Shown piece by piece: positions 9,624-20,905 of a DNA stretch of 64,000 nt. A program made the translations under genes and the position numbers. The stretch covers positions 35,428,719 through 35,492,718 of the forward strand of contig NC_056033.1 in NCBI RefSeq assembly GCF_004379255.2. Direction: 5' to 3'. The notes below the pieces were generated by a model. It was not told the origin of the DNA and ran no database searches. It saw only the letters and a program-made list of their open reading frames with translations. This DNA is from Salvia splendens (taxonomy: Eukaryota > Streptophyta > Magnoliopsida > Lamiales > Lamiaceae). Numbering within the stretch: the stretch's first letter is position 1; every line of letters begins with the position of its first letter.

Positions 9624-12600
9624 TCAATACCTTGATAAAGAGCGAGGGGAGCCAGATTCTGATTTGGATGCAACAGACCTTGAACGGGATCTAGACAAAG
9701 ATTGATGAGAACTTTTCTTCCTTGGAGAAGCACTGCTTGTGAATATAAGAGGCAAAGATAAATACTTGGGGTACAAAATAACATGTCAAAATTATGAAAT
9801 ACAGTTGACCTTCTACTCCTAGCTCGATCATCAGGGCTGCGAGAGATACTTCTGCTTCTTGAGTAAGGACTCTTAGAAGGACTCCTGGAGTAACTACGTC
9901 TCCTGTCATACTCCTCCACCTAGATATAAAGTTGCATCAGTAACCATAAAAAAATGAAAAAAAAAACAACAAAAGAACAAAAAACAAACTTGAAGCTTCT
10001 TCAAATGTACCCTTATATATGCCTTTGAAAATTGGTTACGGAAGAGAGAATCATCAAGCTTCCTTATCTACACAAAGAACCAGATCACAAAGATGGGGCA
10101 AAAAGATAAAAGGAGGAAATTGATTAAAAATTTTCCAAAATTCAAATAAAAATCAAAATGAGCAAGCAAAGAGAGAAGTTATTAGACCCACTGCATATTT
10201 CATGTCATCGTAGTTGTTATAGTCGACAACTCCACGCATGCCTGCATGGATTACAAATTTATAATATATATCCACACCCCCAGTACAACTACCATCAGCA
10301 AAATATTCCATATAAGTAAGGTATCTACAGTTGAACCATCATCAGAGAGCTTGAGGATGGTTTGAGCAGACACATGAGTTATAACTTTTTTACTGGCAAT
10401 ATGTAAACCGAAACCAAGGCTGCAAGGGTAGTAGTTTCAAAAGATATAATATCTCACCGTCACGCTCACGGTAAACTTGAGAAAAACAAACATCACCAGC
10501 TCGACGCATGTGATCCTAAGATCAGGAGCAGCAAATAAGGTGCTAGCATTAGCATGTCAGTTGATACACTTGTAATGATAGGAGAGACATCATGATAGAC
10601 ACAAGAGAAAGTAAAAAGTGAACCATTACCTTCAAGTCTTGCCAATAAGCAGAAGAAGGAAGTCCAGTAACCACCACTGAAATATCAAGAATTTTACTAG
10701 ATGTGGACCAGAAAATAATAAGATTAAATCAAACTATTCATGCAACTACATCTACCCCGGTAGTCAGAATGTTTTGAAACTCCACCACGACTACTTCCAC
10801 TGTTGTGACTACTGCGACGGTCATATGATGATGAGCCTCTCCCTCCATGAGCTAGTTCAACCTGCTTATTAAATGGAGTATAGATTAAAGACAGAAAGGC
10901 AGAAACAACATAACATATGAGGCACACAGTGACAAGCAACTTTTTCATTATAGAAATAGGATATAACTCACCCGTAAACGACATCCATCAAAATCATAAC
11001 CATCGCGGCCACGTATGGCGTCATCAGCATCGCGAGAATGTTCAAACTGGAGGACAATACCATTTGAGAATCTTTGGTAAAGCCGTAAAGGCAGAATCAC
11101 AAACAAACTAGCCTAGCATCTAAATGGGCAGTTATATCTTCTGAAAATCAGTAATTGATAAGGGCAAGAAATACAGCATTAAATAGTTTGCTGGCTCAAA
11201 ATGGTACTTACCTCAACAAAAGCATAACCAGGAGGTCTTGGAGGCATTTTCAAATCTATATCAACAATACGGCCATACTGGAGGAAAAGAACAAAAAAGA
11301 AAAATATTAAGCCCAACAAAATCATAAAAACCAAACCAAAACAAAGGAAAGTGGTTAGAAATAATCCAAACAACTAATTATCCCCAGCATGGTGAGACTG
11401 TTTTCAGATGATTGTATTCATAAAGAAGAGTAAAGGATTATTACGGGAAGAAAAAGTGATCTCATTCCTTGGTCTCCATTATACTTTTTGGATTTAAGTA
11501 AAAAATAATTTCTAAATGTGGTGTGATAAAATCAGATAAATCAAATGATCGGCGTTGATGTGGAAAAAAAAATTTGGGGATAATCTTGATAGGCAAATTT
11601 CAAGGGACGTTGACAAATGTACCTAAAATATGTGCATTTTCCCTAATATTTGCAAATAATTCTTTTATCAGAACAAAGTACATGCATATGTGTTAAGGAC
11701 GTTACCCTTAACAAGCACCGGCGGCGAGTTTCGCTCGGCGGTGGAGATAAATTTCCGGCGGCCAATAGGCTCGGAGGACGATTGCAGAGTTTCTGTGCGC
11801 GGGAGTCGCTCCCGTCGGGCAGATAACTCGGCGATTGATAGAATACTCCGGCGTCCAATTAGGATCGGCGGAGGGAATCCAAAATTAGGATTGGAAAACA
11901 CACGTTATATTTGGGAGAGAAAATATTTCATTAATTGATTGAATGAATAAAAAAGATAACAGTCTATCCTATTTATAATGCTACTGACTTAATGAACAAG
12001 AAAACAAAGATATAGAAAAAGATATGCTAAATCCCTATAATATCTAAACTAATAGAGGTTCGTATCAACTCCCCCACGGTTAAAATCCACCTTGTCCTCA
12101 AGGTGGGAACCACGAAGCAAAAAGGAGAGTTGAAAGCAGAAGCTTCGGCGAGGCAACTCCTCCTGGATCAAACACACACCGAACAGTTGAACGTTTCCCT
12201 TCTTCACTTCCATAAAAAATCAACAAAGGAGACCCAACTTTGGCGGAAAAATTCCTTGCCAAATCGAAAAGCTTGTCCACGCCTCCCAGAATGCCCAAGC
12301 ATGGCATGTCATTACTCGGAGGGATCAACCTTGCATCTTTGTCGAGCGATGTTGATCGATGATTCATACTTGGAACATCACCGACATTCAAATCCACATT
12401 GACACAAGCAATTACGGGCAATTCGGTGTAAGCACCATCTCCTTTCTTGCCCAAACAATTTCCAACAACATTTTGGGATGACACTTGAACAACATTGAGT
12501 GAGGCGATTATCTTCTCCACTTCACCAATAGAACCATCCTCCTCTTTATCTTCTAGCATTGTCTCCTCATTTTCACCAATCTTCTCATCAGATACCCCAA

Positions 12601-14087
12601 CGAGCACTTGCGGTGGCTCATTGTCGTTCTTGACAATCCCTTTGTTCTTGAGGAACTCTCCAGGGGACTCGTTGTTTGGAACATCAAGAGGAGCGTCGGT
12701 AATGTCATTGGGAACATCATCACCGAATACTATAGTGGGAGTATTATCAGTTTTCTCTTCGGCTAAATTCTCATCTTGAATGTTCTCCTCAAACTCATCC
12801 CCATCATCCGCATAACAGAGAATGCGTTGTTTACACACATGTCTCATCACCCATTTCTCGGGACAGTGCCAGCAGAGACCCAACCTGGACCGTTCTGACT
12901 TCTCCGCCTGGGAGACCCGTATTAGAGGCAGGCATGGCTGCTCCGGAGTTTGACTGGTCACACGTGCGGGCTGACTGTACAGGTCTCGCATTGGCTTTTC
13001 GGTGGAGTAGCGGGGCTGGTGGGAGGCGGGCTGGACTCGCGCTCTCACCTCCTCCCGAGGGCGAGGTCGGTCCCAGCACGTCTCCGAGCATCGGGGCCGG
13101 TCAACGGTCGGGTAGCCGCGGTCCTGCTGTTGCGCCGGTGGGTCCCAACAGGTAGGTCGGCGCTTGGGCGGTGATGGCGAGTACATATCTAGCTCGTAGG
13201 ATGAAGAATGTTGATATGCAGTGGTCCGACGGGTCCATGGTGGGTCCCAGCAAGTGGGCTGTCGGGTATGGCAAGGGTGAAACGGCTGCACGAGTTGAGG
13301 GAAATTGTATTTACGATGGCAATAGCTGGCGTAGTCGTATGACATGTCGACGGACTGAATCGTGGTTGTGGTAGAAATGGTGGTGATTTATTTGGGGATA
13401 TGGATGAACGCAGACGGAGGATGCTGAGCTCTGGATGAAAGCACCAGTTGTTAAGGACGTTTCCCTTAACAAGCACCGGCGGCGAGTTTCGCTCGGCGGT
13501 GGAGATAAATTTCCGGCGGCCAATAGGCTCGGAGGACGATTGCAGAGTTTCTGTGCGCGGGAGTCGCTCCCGTCGGGCAGATAACTCGGCGATTGATAGA
13601 ATACTCCGGCGTCCAATTAGGATCGGCGGAGGGAATCCAAAATTAGGATTGGAAAACACACGTTATATTTGGGAGAGAAAATATTTCATTAATTGATTGA
13701 ATGAATAAAAAAGATAACAGTCTATCCTATTTATAATGCTACTGACTTAATGAACAAGAAAACAAAGATATAGAAAAAGATATGCTAAATCCCTATAATA
13801 TCTAAACTAATAGAGGTTCGTATCAATATGTTAGAGTTTTGTATTTGTTTTGTCATAAAGGAAATGCTAAGGTTCCAAAAAGATTCAGCAGATTCCTTCT
13901 CCACATACTAGTATAGTATACATAATACATTCAAGGTAATGGAAACTGGCAGTAATGATTCCAATATTTTATTCGAAAAACTCTCAATTACTTATAGCTA
14001 AACCTTGTAAAAGATATCTTCAACTTCACTCTGGCGAACATCACCAGGAAGATTGCCGACATAAATTGTTCTGCTTGATCTGCCCAT
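9624..14087 (-). CDS. SR34-like: SR34/SR30-type serine/arginine-rich splicing factor (plant SF2/ASF)
   Basis: Nuclear pre-mRNA splicing factor with two RRMs and an RS tail. Coding exons (minus strand): 14087-14004, 11277-11212, 11046-10972, 10861-10756, 10676-10630, 10515-10458, 10241-10192, 10067-10011, 9919-9810 and 9735-9624. They total 765 bp and give 254 residues with all phases consistent. RRM1 is about residues 7-80 (RNP2 [11 protein letters not shown]1 GYAFVEF), then a Gly/Ser linker. RRM2 is about 111-185 with the family signature WQDLKD, preceded here by Tyr121 where most members have Ser. The RS domain is about 182-254. A 5' untranslated exon likely ends at 14436 (CACAG|GTATC), joined to 14092. 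The large intron 11278-14003 holds a Gypsy-type element in the same orientation. The stop follows a possible donor (AAG|GTATTG), so a longer isoform is possible; a Copia-type element begins 60 bp downstream. It looks functional. Confidence 0.9.
11691..13825 (-). mobile_element. Young non-autonomous Gypsy-type LTR retrotransposon in an SR34 intron
   Basis: LTRs of 377 bp (11691-12067 and 13449-13825) are identical except for one base at about 11704. They have TG...CA ends and a 5-bp target duplication ATATG (11686-11690 and 13826-13830). The minus-strand polypurine tract GTGGGGGAGT abuts the 3' LTR (12068-12077). On the minus strand the LTR contains TATAAATAGG, a likely TATA box. Between the LTRs is one 415-codon ORF and no protease, reverse transcriptase or integrase. 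With one difference in 377 the insertion is very recent. It lies in the sense direction of SR34, so its LTR could supply a promoter or poly(A) signal to that gene. Confidence 0.93.
12098..13345 (-). CDS. Gag-like ORF of the Gypsy-type element with CWDPP repeats and a CX2CX7HXC motif
   Basis: 415 codons, starting about 100 bp inside the 5' LTR. Residues 1-100 hold three spaced repeats PTCWDPP, PTCWDPP and ETCWDRP in a Pro/Arg-rich context. Residues about 158-171 ([14 protein letters not shown]) have the CX2CX7HXC spacing of the zinc-binding segment found before the protease in many plant Gypsy polyproteins. Residues about 175-290 are strongly acidic. No retropepsin, RT or integrase motifs are seen. 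It may be a remnant of the gag-protease linker kept by a non-autonomous element, and may act as an RNA-binding or packaging protein. That role is inference. The reading frame is intact over the whole length. Confidence 0.7.
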   Translation of the reverse strand: MSYDYASYCHRKYNFPQLVQPFHPCHTRQPTCWDPPWTRRTTAYQHSSSYELDMYSPSPPKRRPTCWDPPAQQQDRGYPTVDRPRCSETCWDRPRPREEVRARVQPASHQPRYSTEKPMRDLYSQPARVTSQTPEQPCLPLIRVSQAEKSERSRLGLCWHCPEKWVMRHVCKQRILCYADDGDEFEENIQDENLAEEKTDNTPTIVFGDDVPNDITDAPLDVPNNESPGEFLKNKGIVKNDNEPPQVLVGVSDEKIGENEETMLEDKEEDGSIGEVEKIIASLNVVQVSSQNVVGNCLGKKGDGAYTELPVIACVNVDLNVGDVPSMNHRSTSLDKDARLIPPSNDMPCLGILGGVDKLFDLARNFSAKVGSPLLIFYGSEEGKRSTVRCVFDPGGVASPKLLLSTLLFASWFPP

Positions 14088-14436
14088 TTTTGCTGTAATA
14101 CACAAAGAAACCCATATATCAGCATCTGCGCATGACATTTTACGGGCAATTCTGGAAAGGCAAAATCTATGAAATGGATACATGCGCATTAGTGCAATCA
14201 AATAGTAAAAGGAAAAGGAACTCAAGACGAACAAAAACCCTAGAAAGCAGCAAATATTATTTTCAGTAAATTGAATTCAACACCAGGAGATAGGTCTAAA
14301 ACTGAAAGGCATCGGATTATCAATAACCAAATTTAACAGAGTTACAAAAATTTCACACAGGAAATTGGAAAAAGAAAACGTTCGGCAGAATAGTTTAAAC
14401 ATGGAAATATATTGAAATGAGAAAGAGGGAGATACC

Positions 14437-15180
14437 TGTGAGCAGCGGAGGTTGGCAGAGAGCGAGAATGAAAAGTGTAGAACGTTCGAAAGGGAAGCGA
14501 ATGAAGCGAAAGTTGGTACTAAAGTGCGAGAACATCCCCCTTGATTAAAATATTTTTAGTATTAAATTTTGAATATTCAATACTACGACTTGTTAGAATT
14601 TCAAAATTAATTTCATATCCAGAAGTAGTTAATAGTACATGTAGTGTGGCATTTTTCAGCTTCCCTCACAAATTTTAGAATTGCTTGATAAAATCCTTAT
14701 TACACGTTGATAAATATACATGTGCAAACGACATCATTTAATATTAAAATAAAAAAACAATAAAATTGAGGCATCTGTACGTTTATAGTAATTTATATAA
14801 TCCTATCATAGAGTATTTATTTGTGTAAATCAAATTAATTTATATAATATTAAGTTTTAATCGTATAATATTATGTTTTAATAGTGGAAAATTTATTCAA
14901 TCCGTCAAATTTTATCCACCAATAAAAATTTCTTAGTACTCTGTAAACAGTGATGTAATATCCCACTTCAAATCTCCTAAAATAACAATTTGAAGGCCGA
15001 CTAGATTAAAAGAGTTAATTCTATTGTACATGAGGAAATGGACTGAAAAACGACCCTTTGTATATTATTAGTCCATCCGTAGCCCAAAACTGAGGCCCAA
15101 ATGAGAACCCAAACTCCATAAAACCCTAATTTATCAGCCTTCAACATTCTAGCTGTCGTCGTCCTCGCTCCGATCAAAGG
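14437..15180. promoter_or_regulatory. Shared upstream region of SR34 (minus) and RPL22 (plus)
   Basis: About 0.7 kb separates two divergent gene starts. On the RPL22 side (15076-15131) are GGCCCA-type motifs and a telobox-like AAACCCTAA, the pair typical of plant ribosomal-protein promoters. The rest is AT-rich with no other recognisable feature. A probable 5' untranslated exon of RPL22 ends near 15180 at AAAG|GTGCG. Confidence 0.6.
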
Positions 15181-15267
15181 TGCGCTTGTTTTTTTACTTT
15201 TCTTATCTCTTGTTAATTTCTGTCATATTACATCAGAAAATGCAGCTGTTGCTTGTGTGGTGCGAAG

Positions 15268-16544
15268 ATGATGCGTAAAGGAGGAGCAGCGGGAGGGAAG
15301 AAGAAAACGGCGACGTTCGTGATCGATTGCGGGAAGCCGGTGGAGGATAAGATTATGGAAATCGCCTCACTGGAGAAGTTCCTCCAGGAGCGCATCAAGG
15401 TCGGCGGCTAGCCCGGTGCCCTCGGCGACTCCGTCACCGTCATCCGTGACAAGACGAAGATCTCAGTCACCGCCACCGATGCCACCACCTTCTCCAAAAG
15501 GTACAGTTGCTGTTAGCTTTTTTCATTTTTTTTTTCGATGCTACTATATAATTGTGCATGTTTAATGACTTATATTGATTTAGAATTTGCTCTATGAAAG
15601 AAAGAAATTGTCTTGAAGTAGTATAAGTTTATTAATAAAATGTGGAATTGACAATTGCAAACATCATATTAAATGGTAGATTAGCTTCGGTTATTCTATC
15701 CTTAGAAGTAAACACCCCCTAAATGTATATTTGTATACTTTGCATCATCCCCTGATTAAGGGTCAGTTGATTTTCTTCAAGGAAGGCATTACTAGATAGT
15801 TTTCATAAATCAGGGGGTGAGCATGTATAAAACTCTCATCATTGTGTTATGGTTACACAAAATAAATTCAACATCTTGCAGAATGCTCCAAAGAAATATC
15901 ATATAGGGACTTTTAATGCGAAATTGGTAAAGTATGAGAGAAATAAGAAAGAGAAAAGTAATTGGAGTATTGTTACTTGTTAGTGTAGAACAAGGCCAAC
16001 ATCATAATAGAGAAAAACTTGTCAAAAATGGAAGTAGACTAATTTTGTGGGACCAACCAAAATAGCTAAAGGAGACTATTGTTTGGGGATGGAGGGAGTA
16101 GTATATATTGTCTATCTGAGAATTACGCCTTAATACTTCTATATACATAATTCTTATCAGTAAGTGTGCTGTGACAATTTTGAGTTCACATAAGGAAAAG
16201 CTATGATGGGGTTGGGTTCTTTTCTGTTGGATAGATTCAGTGATTCGTTCCCAATGAACCAACTTTGTGTCCTATTGTCTACCACTCTACCTATATGTTC
16301 TAACTTTCTAACCACTGTATGTTTGGTTGTCTTTTCCAGGTACCTCAAGTATTTGACTAAAAAATATCTAAAGAAGAACAATGTGCGTGACTGGCTGCGG
16401 GTAATAGCTTCTGACAAGGACCGAAATGTCTATGAATTAAGATATTTCAACATCGCCGAGAATGAGGCTGAGGAGGAGGAGGAATGGAGGATTAATTGCT
16501 GTGTCAGGCTTAACCTTTGCATTTTATCGTTTTTTAATGTCTAA
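15268..16544 (+). pseudogene. RPL22-like: 60S ribosomal protein L22 (eL22) gene copy with in-frame TAG
   Basis: Two coding exons, 15268-15500 and 16340-16544, with clean GT-AG borders joined in phase. The translation is clearly eL22 of the large ribosomal subunit: [20 protein letters not shown], then VTVIRDKTKISV, then [16 protein letters not shown] and [14 protein letters not shown]. The codon after VGG, normally lysine, is TAG (15409-15411). At the other end the acidic tail EEEEE continues through a TGG codon into about 17 extra residues before the TAA, so the usual stop also seems lost. The gene keeps its intron and a ribosomal-type promoter, so it is not a processed copy. I infer a decaying paralogue. 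A single base error at the TAG is the main alternative, but the tail change argues for real decay. The start is ATGATG at 15268. Confidence 0.85.
15880..16098. mobile_element. Stowaway-like MITE in the RPL22 intron
   Basis: The interior matches the element at 19615 (shared stretch around TTTTAATGCGAAATTG and AAAAATGGAAGT). The right end is GGGGATGGAGGGAG followed by TA. The left end is degenerate, so its boundary is approximate. Confidence 0.6.
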
Positions 16545-17458
16545 ACCATTCTCTCATTTTTTTGGTTTAAAAAGTTTATTTCTATACGTGTGTTCCTCGA
16601 TGGGAAAATTGAGTGTAGGTTATTTACAATTTTCTTCTGCGCCTCCTGAAGTTCAAATCAATCTGGATTTAATGGAACGTCAATAACTTTTTTGTGTATC
16701 TCGATCAAATAATTGTATCGCTGCAATTTGAAAACAATTTGCTGTTGTGATTCTTCTTTGGTTAATTAAAAGTTGAGAGGCAAATTTGATTGAATATTCC
16801 AAACTCAAAATGCTGATCTTGACCTGTTTGGTAAAACTAGAAGGTAAAGTATTTCATGGAATCAATTAAAGTGCAAGAGTGGAATTGTGTTTTGTTATAA
16901 AACAAAACTTCTCAACTTAGTGCATCAGCATCATCCACTTAAATGTCACTTGAAAAAACATTGGCTTGGTAAGACACCCATAATCTATTGAACAAAGCTC
17001 AACATATTACACCAAAGATCATAAAGGCCAATCTCGTTGCCACGAATCAGGTGAATAGGTCCCATGTTTCAGAATATGATTCCTTTAAACCAGGAGGATG
17101 GTGGCGAGACGACCTTCAAGTCATGTAATAATCACACTTCGAGTTAGTACGAGTGCCCTGTTCAAGAGTATTGAAAGATAAGTACTTTAGGTAAGATCAA
17201 TGCAGTGATGTTTAGTCTATGCAATCTTGAGACAAGTAAATATAATATCGACTAAGCACAACACTTCCTAATCCCAGATGTTTCCATGTATTATGAATTT
17301 TTTTTAGCATTGTGAAATGTGACTATACAAGGGATACAAATCTAAAATATCCATAGCCAAAATTGCAAAGAGGAAAGAGGATGTGGTAGGTGGCATTTTG
17401 TACATCCTACTCACCTGTAACAAAGGAAAAGTATATACAGATATGCTTTGCTTTGCAC
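16545..17458. other. Intergenic sequence between RPL22 and the folate-receptor-like gene
   Basis: Likely 3' untranslated sequence of the two convergent genes. I see no further gene, RNA or clear repeat. Confidence 0.5.
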
Positions 17459-20400
17459 TCATTTTCTAACAGTCTTTCTGTTCCCTTGGCTAACAGGGGA
17501 TGCAGGGGGGCTTATCCTAGTTCCTAGTCTCCTACCACTGCCCTGGATAGCTGCTTGCGTCCGCCGTTGACCACGGATCTTCCTTCTACTGCATCATCAG
17601 TTGAACTAATATGATAAGCCACAGCATAATATTCTTGTGGAGGAAAAGTACTGATTTATTAATGTGTAATCTCGGTGTAAACTTGAAGTACATCAATCAA
17701 TAAAATAAAAGACGTTACAATCACAATATACTAGCATGGGATTGATACCAATATCTTCTTTCATTGGTTAAAACAAGAAGGCACTAGGTCCTCATTGAAG
17801 ATCTAGCAGCAGAAGTTTATTTTTTTCTTCCATTTCTGAATGAAGGTGATCCCACTCATGAATCACGATTGTATATTCTTTTAGAATTCTCAATGTCAGT
17901 AAACGTGCTATGTTCAATGTTCAGAGGTGTGGATTTAAGAAACTAAATAACCTAAACTAAGGCATTAAATACAGACAAAATAAGTCAAATAGTTAAATCC
18001 AGTTCCAAAATCCTTAACTATCTCCCCTCATATCTCTTTTTTTGAGACACCACATACACAAAAATATGCAGAAGCTATAAATATATCCCTCAAAATAATG
18101 CTGACCTTGCAAATATAAGTCCAGCTGTAAGTATCATTCCTCCAACAGCCCAAGAAATACTCTCGCTCAATGGCATATCAGCTATCAATTGCATAAAATC
18201 TTGAACAACCTCTGTATTCTGTTCTCCGCGTATATTCTCAGAACGTGAAGATTTCCAGGAATTTGCAATATAATCTAGACTACCCTTCCCACCATAGCAC
18301 CGTGATTCTTCAGGATCATCGAGAGGCTTGACAGAGAAACCTGCGGCATTGCAGAGCTCAGTTCCATTAGAGACCCACTCTGAAGCTCTACCACAAACAA
18401 AGTCATCTTGGCTGCATGGTGCTAGTGCCTGAAATATGATTGTTCAACCAGGAAATTTACTGAAAAGATAACATTTAAAATGAAATACTATTATTCTCAA
18501 CTCATCATTCAAGAGATACCAAAATTGTGTACTATCACTTTTAGCTAAGCCAGTTAACACTAAAGCTCTCCAAGCTCTTGCATCAGAGATTAGCTTCAAA
18601 GCATAGGCACATATCATTGATTAGACTATGAGTAAGTTGCAACAATGTAAAATATCTGAAAGTACAACAAAAACCTGTGTCTTTCCATCCATAGCAAAGT
18701 AGGCTGTTGAACATGCTTCATAAACCCTATCACAAAATGAGCCACAGATGATAGGAGGTCCTCGCTGTACCCCCACCCTTGGATCACAGATAGAACACTC
18801 CAAGAATTCCCATAGCTGCAAGCACTCTTGGCTAGCTTCTCCAGATGATGCAAGTCTCCTGACGGATAGCAAAGCAGGGTGTGTCTGAGTTACATCGCAG
18901 CATGTCTTTTTGCGGAAAACCCTACAAAGTGTAAGATCTCTGGGACCTTTGCTTGCTTTCTTGGGTGGTTTGCCTACATTTGAAAATGGGGGGAATCGAC
19001 CACCGGGAGAAACACAAACTTCACTTGTTTTACCTGCATCAAGAACAACAAAAATTAATGACAGACTTCTACATAATTAATGAGCTTTTGATGTTTCCTC
19101 ATTCCATTTAGAAACATAAGTTTTCACAAAAACAATTTCTTAAACAAGGTACATCATACTTTCAAATACTTGAAGATAGACAACGAGAAAAGAGATCACA
19201 TTCGAAAAAAGCATCGTGGAATGTGTTTTCCTTCTCTCATCTAACCTTTCTATTCTAGAGCATCTAAATTCTTACATACTTACAAAACAACATAACACAA
19301 AATCTTGTGTCGAAAAGCAAATGCTTCACATTTAATGGGACGGATGGAGTATTAAACAAAAAGTGGCTATTCCCATCACTTGACTGAGTGCACATTGTCA
19401 TTTTGTGGGATAAAAAATCTTGTCGGCATTATATAACTCTATATGCCTCCATCCATAATATCAGGAAATGAATTGCTAGCTTTAAGAGTATCCATTTCAC
19501 TACCGTAAAATTGTTCTAAGCTTCCACTTTGGTGTTGGGCTCCCTGAGAGAGAAGCAAGAAGTCCTATCAGTACCTCTAGCCACACAACCATTTTACATT
19601 AGTTGTTTTACATACTCCCTCCGTCCCCTAAAAATAGGGATCTTGGGGATGACACAAGTTTTAATGCGAAATTGATAAAGTATGAAAGAGAGAAAGAAAC
19701 AGTTATTGAAGTATTGTTAGTGTAGAATGAGGCCCACCTCATAGGCGAGAAAAACTTGCCAAAAATGGAAGTTGACTAATTTTATGAGACGGACCAAAAT
19801 GAAAAAATGAAACTGTTGTTTGGGGATGGAAATAAGATATAAATATCAGTGTGAAAGTTAAAAGAAAAAATAAGCTTGGTACATAAGTGAAAAGTAATAA
19901 TACTACTATTAGTGGGGAATATGGGCATTTCTGCCAGGACTATTTGGACATTGACTGGACCAAGCAAATTCTGCAACAATGTGGCACGGCCTATTTTGGA
20001 TAAAGTAGCTGCTGCTGAAGTTTATGGTCAAGTTAGTAAGATCATACGATAGGATGCTCTCTATAAAACACTGGAGATGCTTGTTCAATGTACTATGTAG
20101 AATACTTTTGGTATTCTTTTGCCTGCAGTAACAATATAGGCAATACTTGGGCAAACTAGCATCATATTTGTAAATGATGAAAATGATCTCTATCTCTCCC
20201 CAGTAAATCATACGTACAAATTTCTTATATATACCAAATACACATATTTTTGTAAAGCTGAACGACAGAACGAATATAGGATCAACAGATTTTTTACTTT
20301 TTCCTGATAATGTTAACGAGTCATAGGAGCTGAAGTATCTGCTCGTCTGTCTTAGTTCTTAGGTTTAGGAGACTACCATCGTGCGGTAATATTTACTAGT

Positions 20401-20905
20401 ATTTCCCTGTGATCTTTATCCACACCTAATATTGCAAATTGCAATACATATGCTGTTAGGAGTAAAAGGTGGACGAACGTATGCAAAGTGTTTATGGAAC
20501 TGACTTAGAAACGTGATGCACACAAACTGTTTGCTGAATGAATTAGTAGAATGAATGAAACAATACTCCTCTTGCGAGGCCCGGCCAAGCCGATATAAAC
20601 CAAATACCAAGACGTCTTCCTCCCTAAGCTCAAGGGATTTTATTTAGAAATTGAAATAGACTCCTAACCCTACTGCAACTCATATTCTAAACATAAAGAC
20701 TCCTTTTGCAGAATACTTTTGCAACTTATCACATTTGTACAATCTGAAAATTTCGGAAGGCTAAGCAACAGAACAAGCAATTGATGAGCATAGAATCAAG
20801 TGAAGATCGAAAAAGAGAAAAGTAATACTCACCGTAGGCGCACGGAAAATAAAAATTAATGAAGTTGAGGAAGAAGAAGATGCAGAAATGGTGGAATCTC
20901 CTCAT
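17459..20905 (-). CDS. Folate-receptor-like (Folate_rec) cysteine-rich single-pass membrane protein
   Basis: Four exons, 20905-20833, 19033-18675, 18428-18106 and 17588-17459, sum to 885 bp or 294 residues, with all GT-AG borders and phases consistent. Residues 1-24 form a hydrophobic signal peptide (FHHFCIFFFLNFINFYF). Residues 25-230 form a Cys-rich extracellular region: VCVSPGGRFPPF, LCRVFRKKTCCDVTQT, ECLQLWEFLECSICDP, CGSFCDRVYEACSTAYF. The CC and CxxxW-like pattern fits the folate-receptor-like fold used widely for extracellular domains; ligand binding in plants is not established. Residues about 235-251 (ISWAVGGMILTAGLIFA) are a transmembrane helix, followed by a basic tail of about 43 residues. 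The first intron (18xx side to 20832) is 1.8 kb and contains Stowaway-type fragments. The gene looks intact. The molecular function is unknown. Confidence 0.85.
19240..19353. mobile_element. Fragment of a Stowaway-type MITE
   Basis: Resembles the right half of the Stowaway element at 40732 (shared AAAATCTTGTG followed by an ATGGGACGGATGGAGTA end). The left half is absent or too diverged to place. Confidence 0.5.
19615..19831. mobile_element. Stowaway-like MITE in the folate-receptor-like gene intron
   Basis: Begins TA-CTCCCTCCGTCCCC, the classic Stowaway terminus, and ends near GGGGATGGAAATAAG, a degenerate complement. The interior is shared with the MITE in the RPL22 intron. Confidence 0.7.

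Noticed and set aside
12831..13174. Several open frames in the GC-rich part of the Gypsy interior
   Set aside because: Other-frame shadows of the 415-codon ORF on the minus strand.
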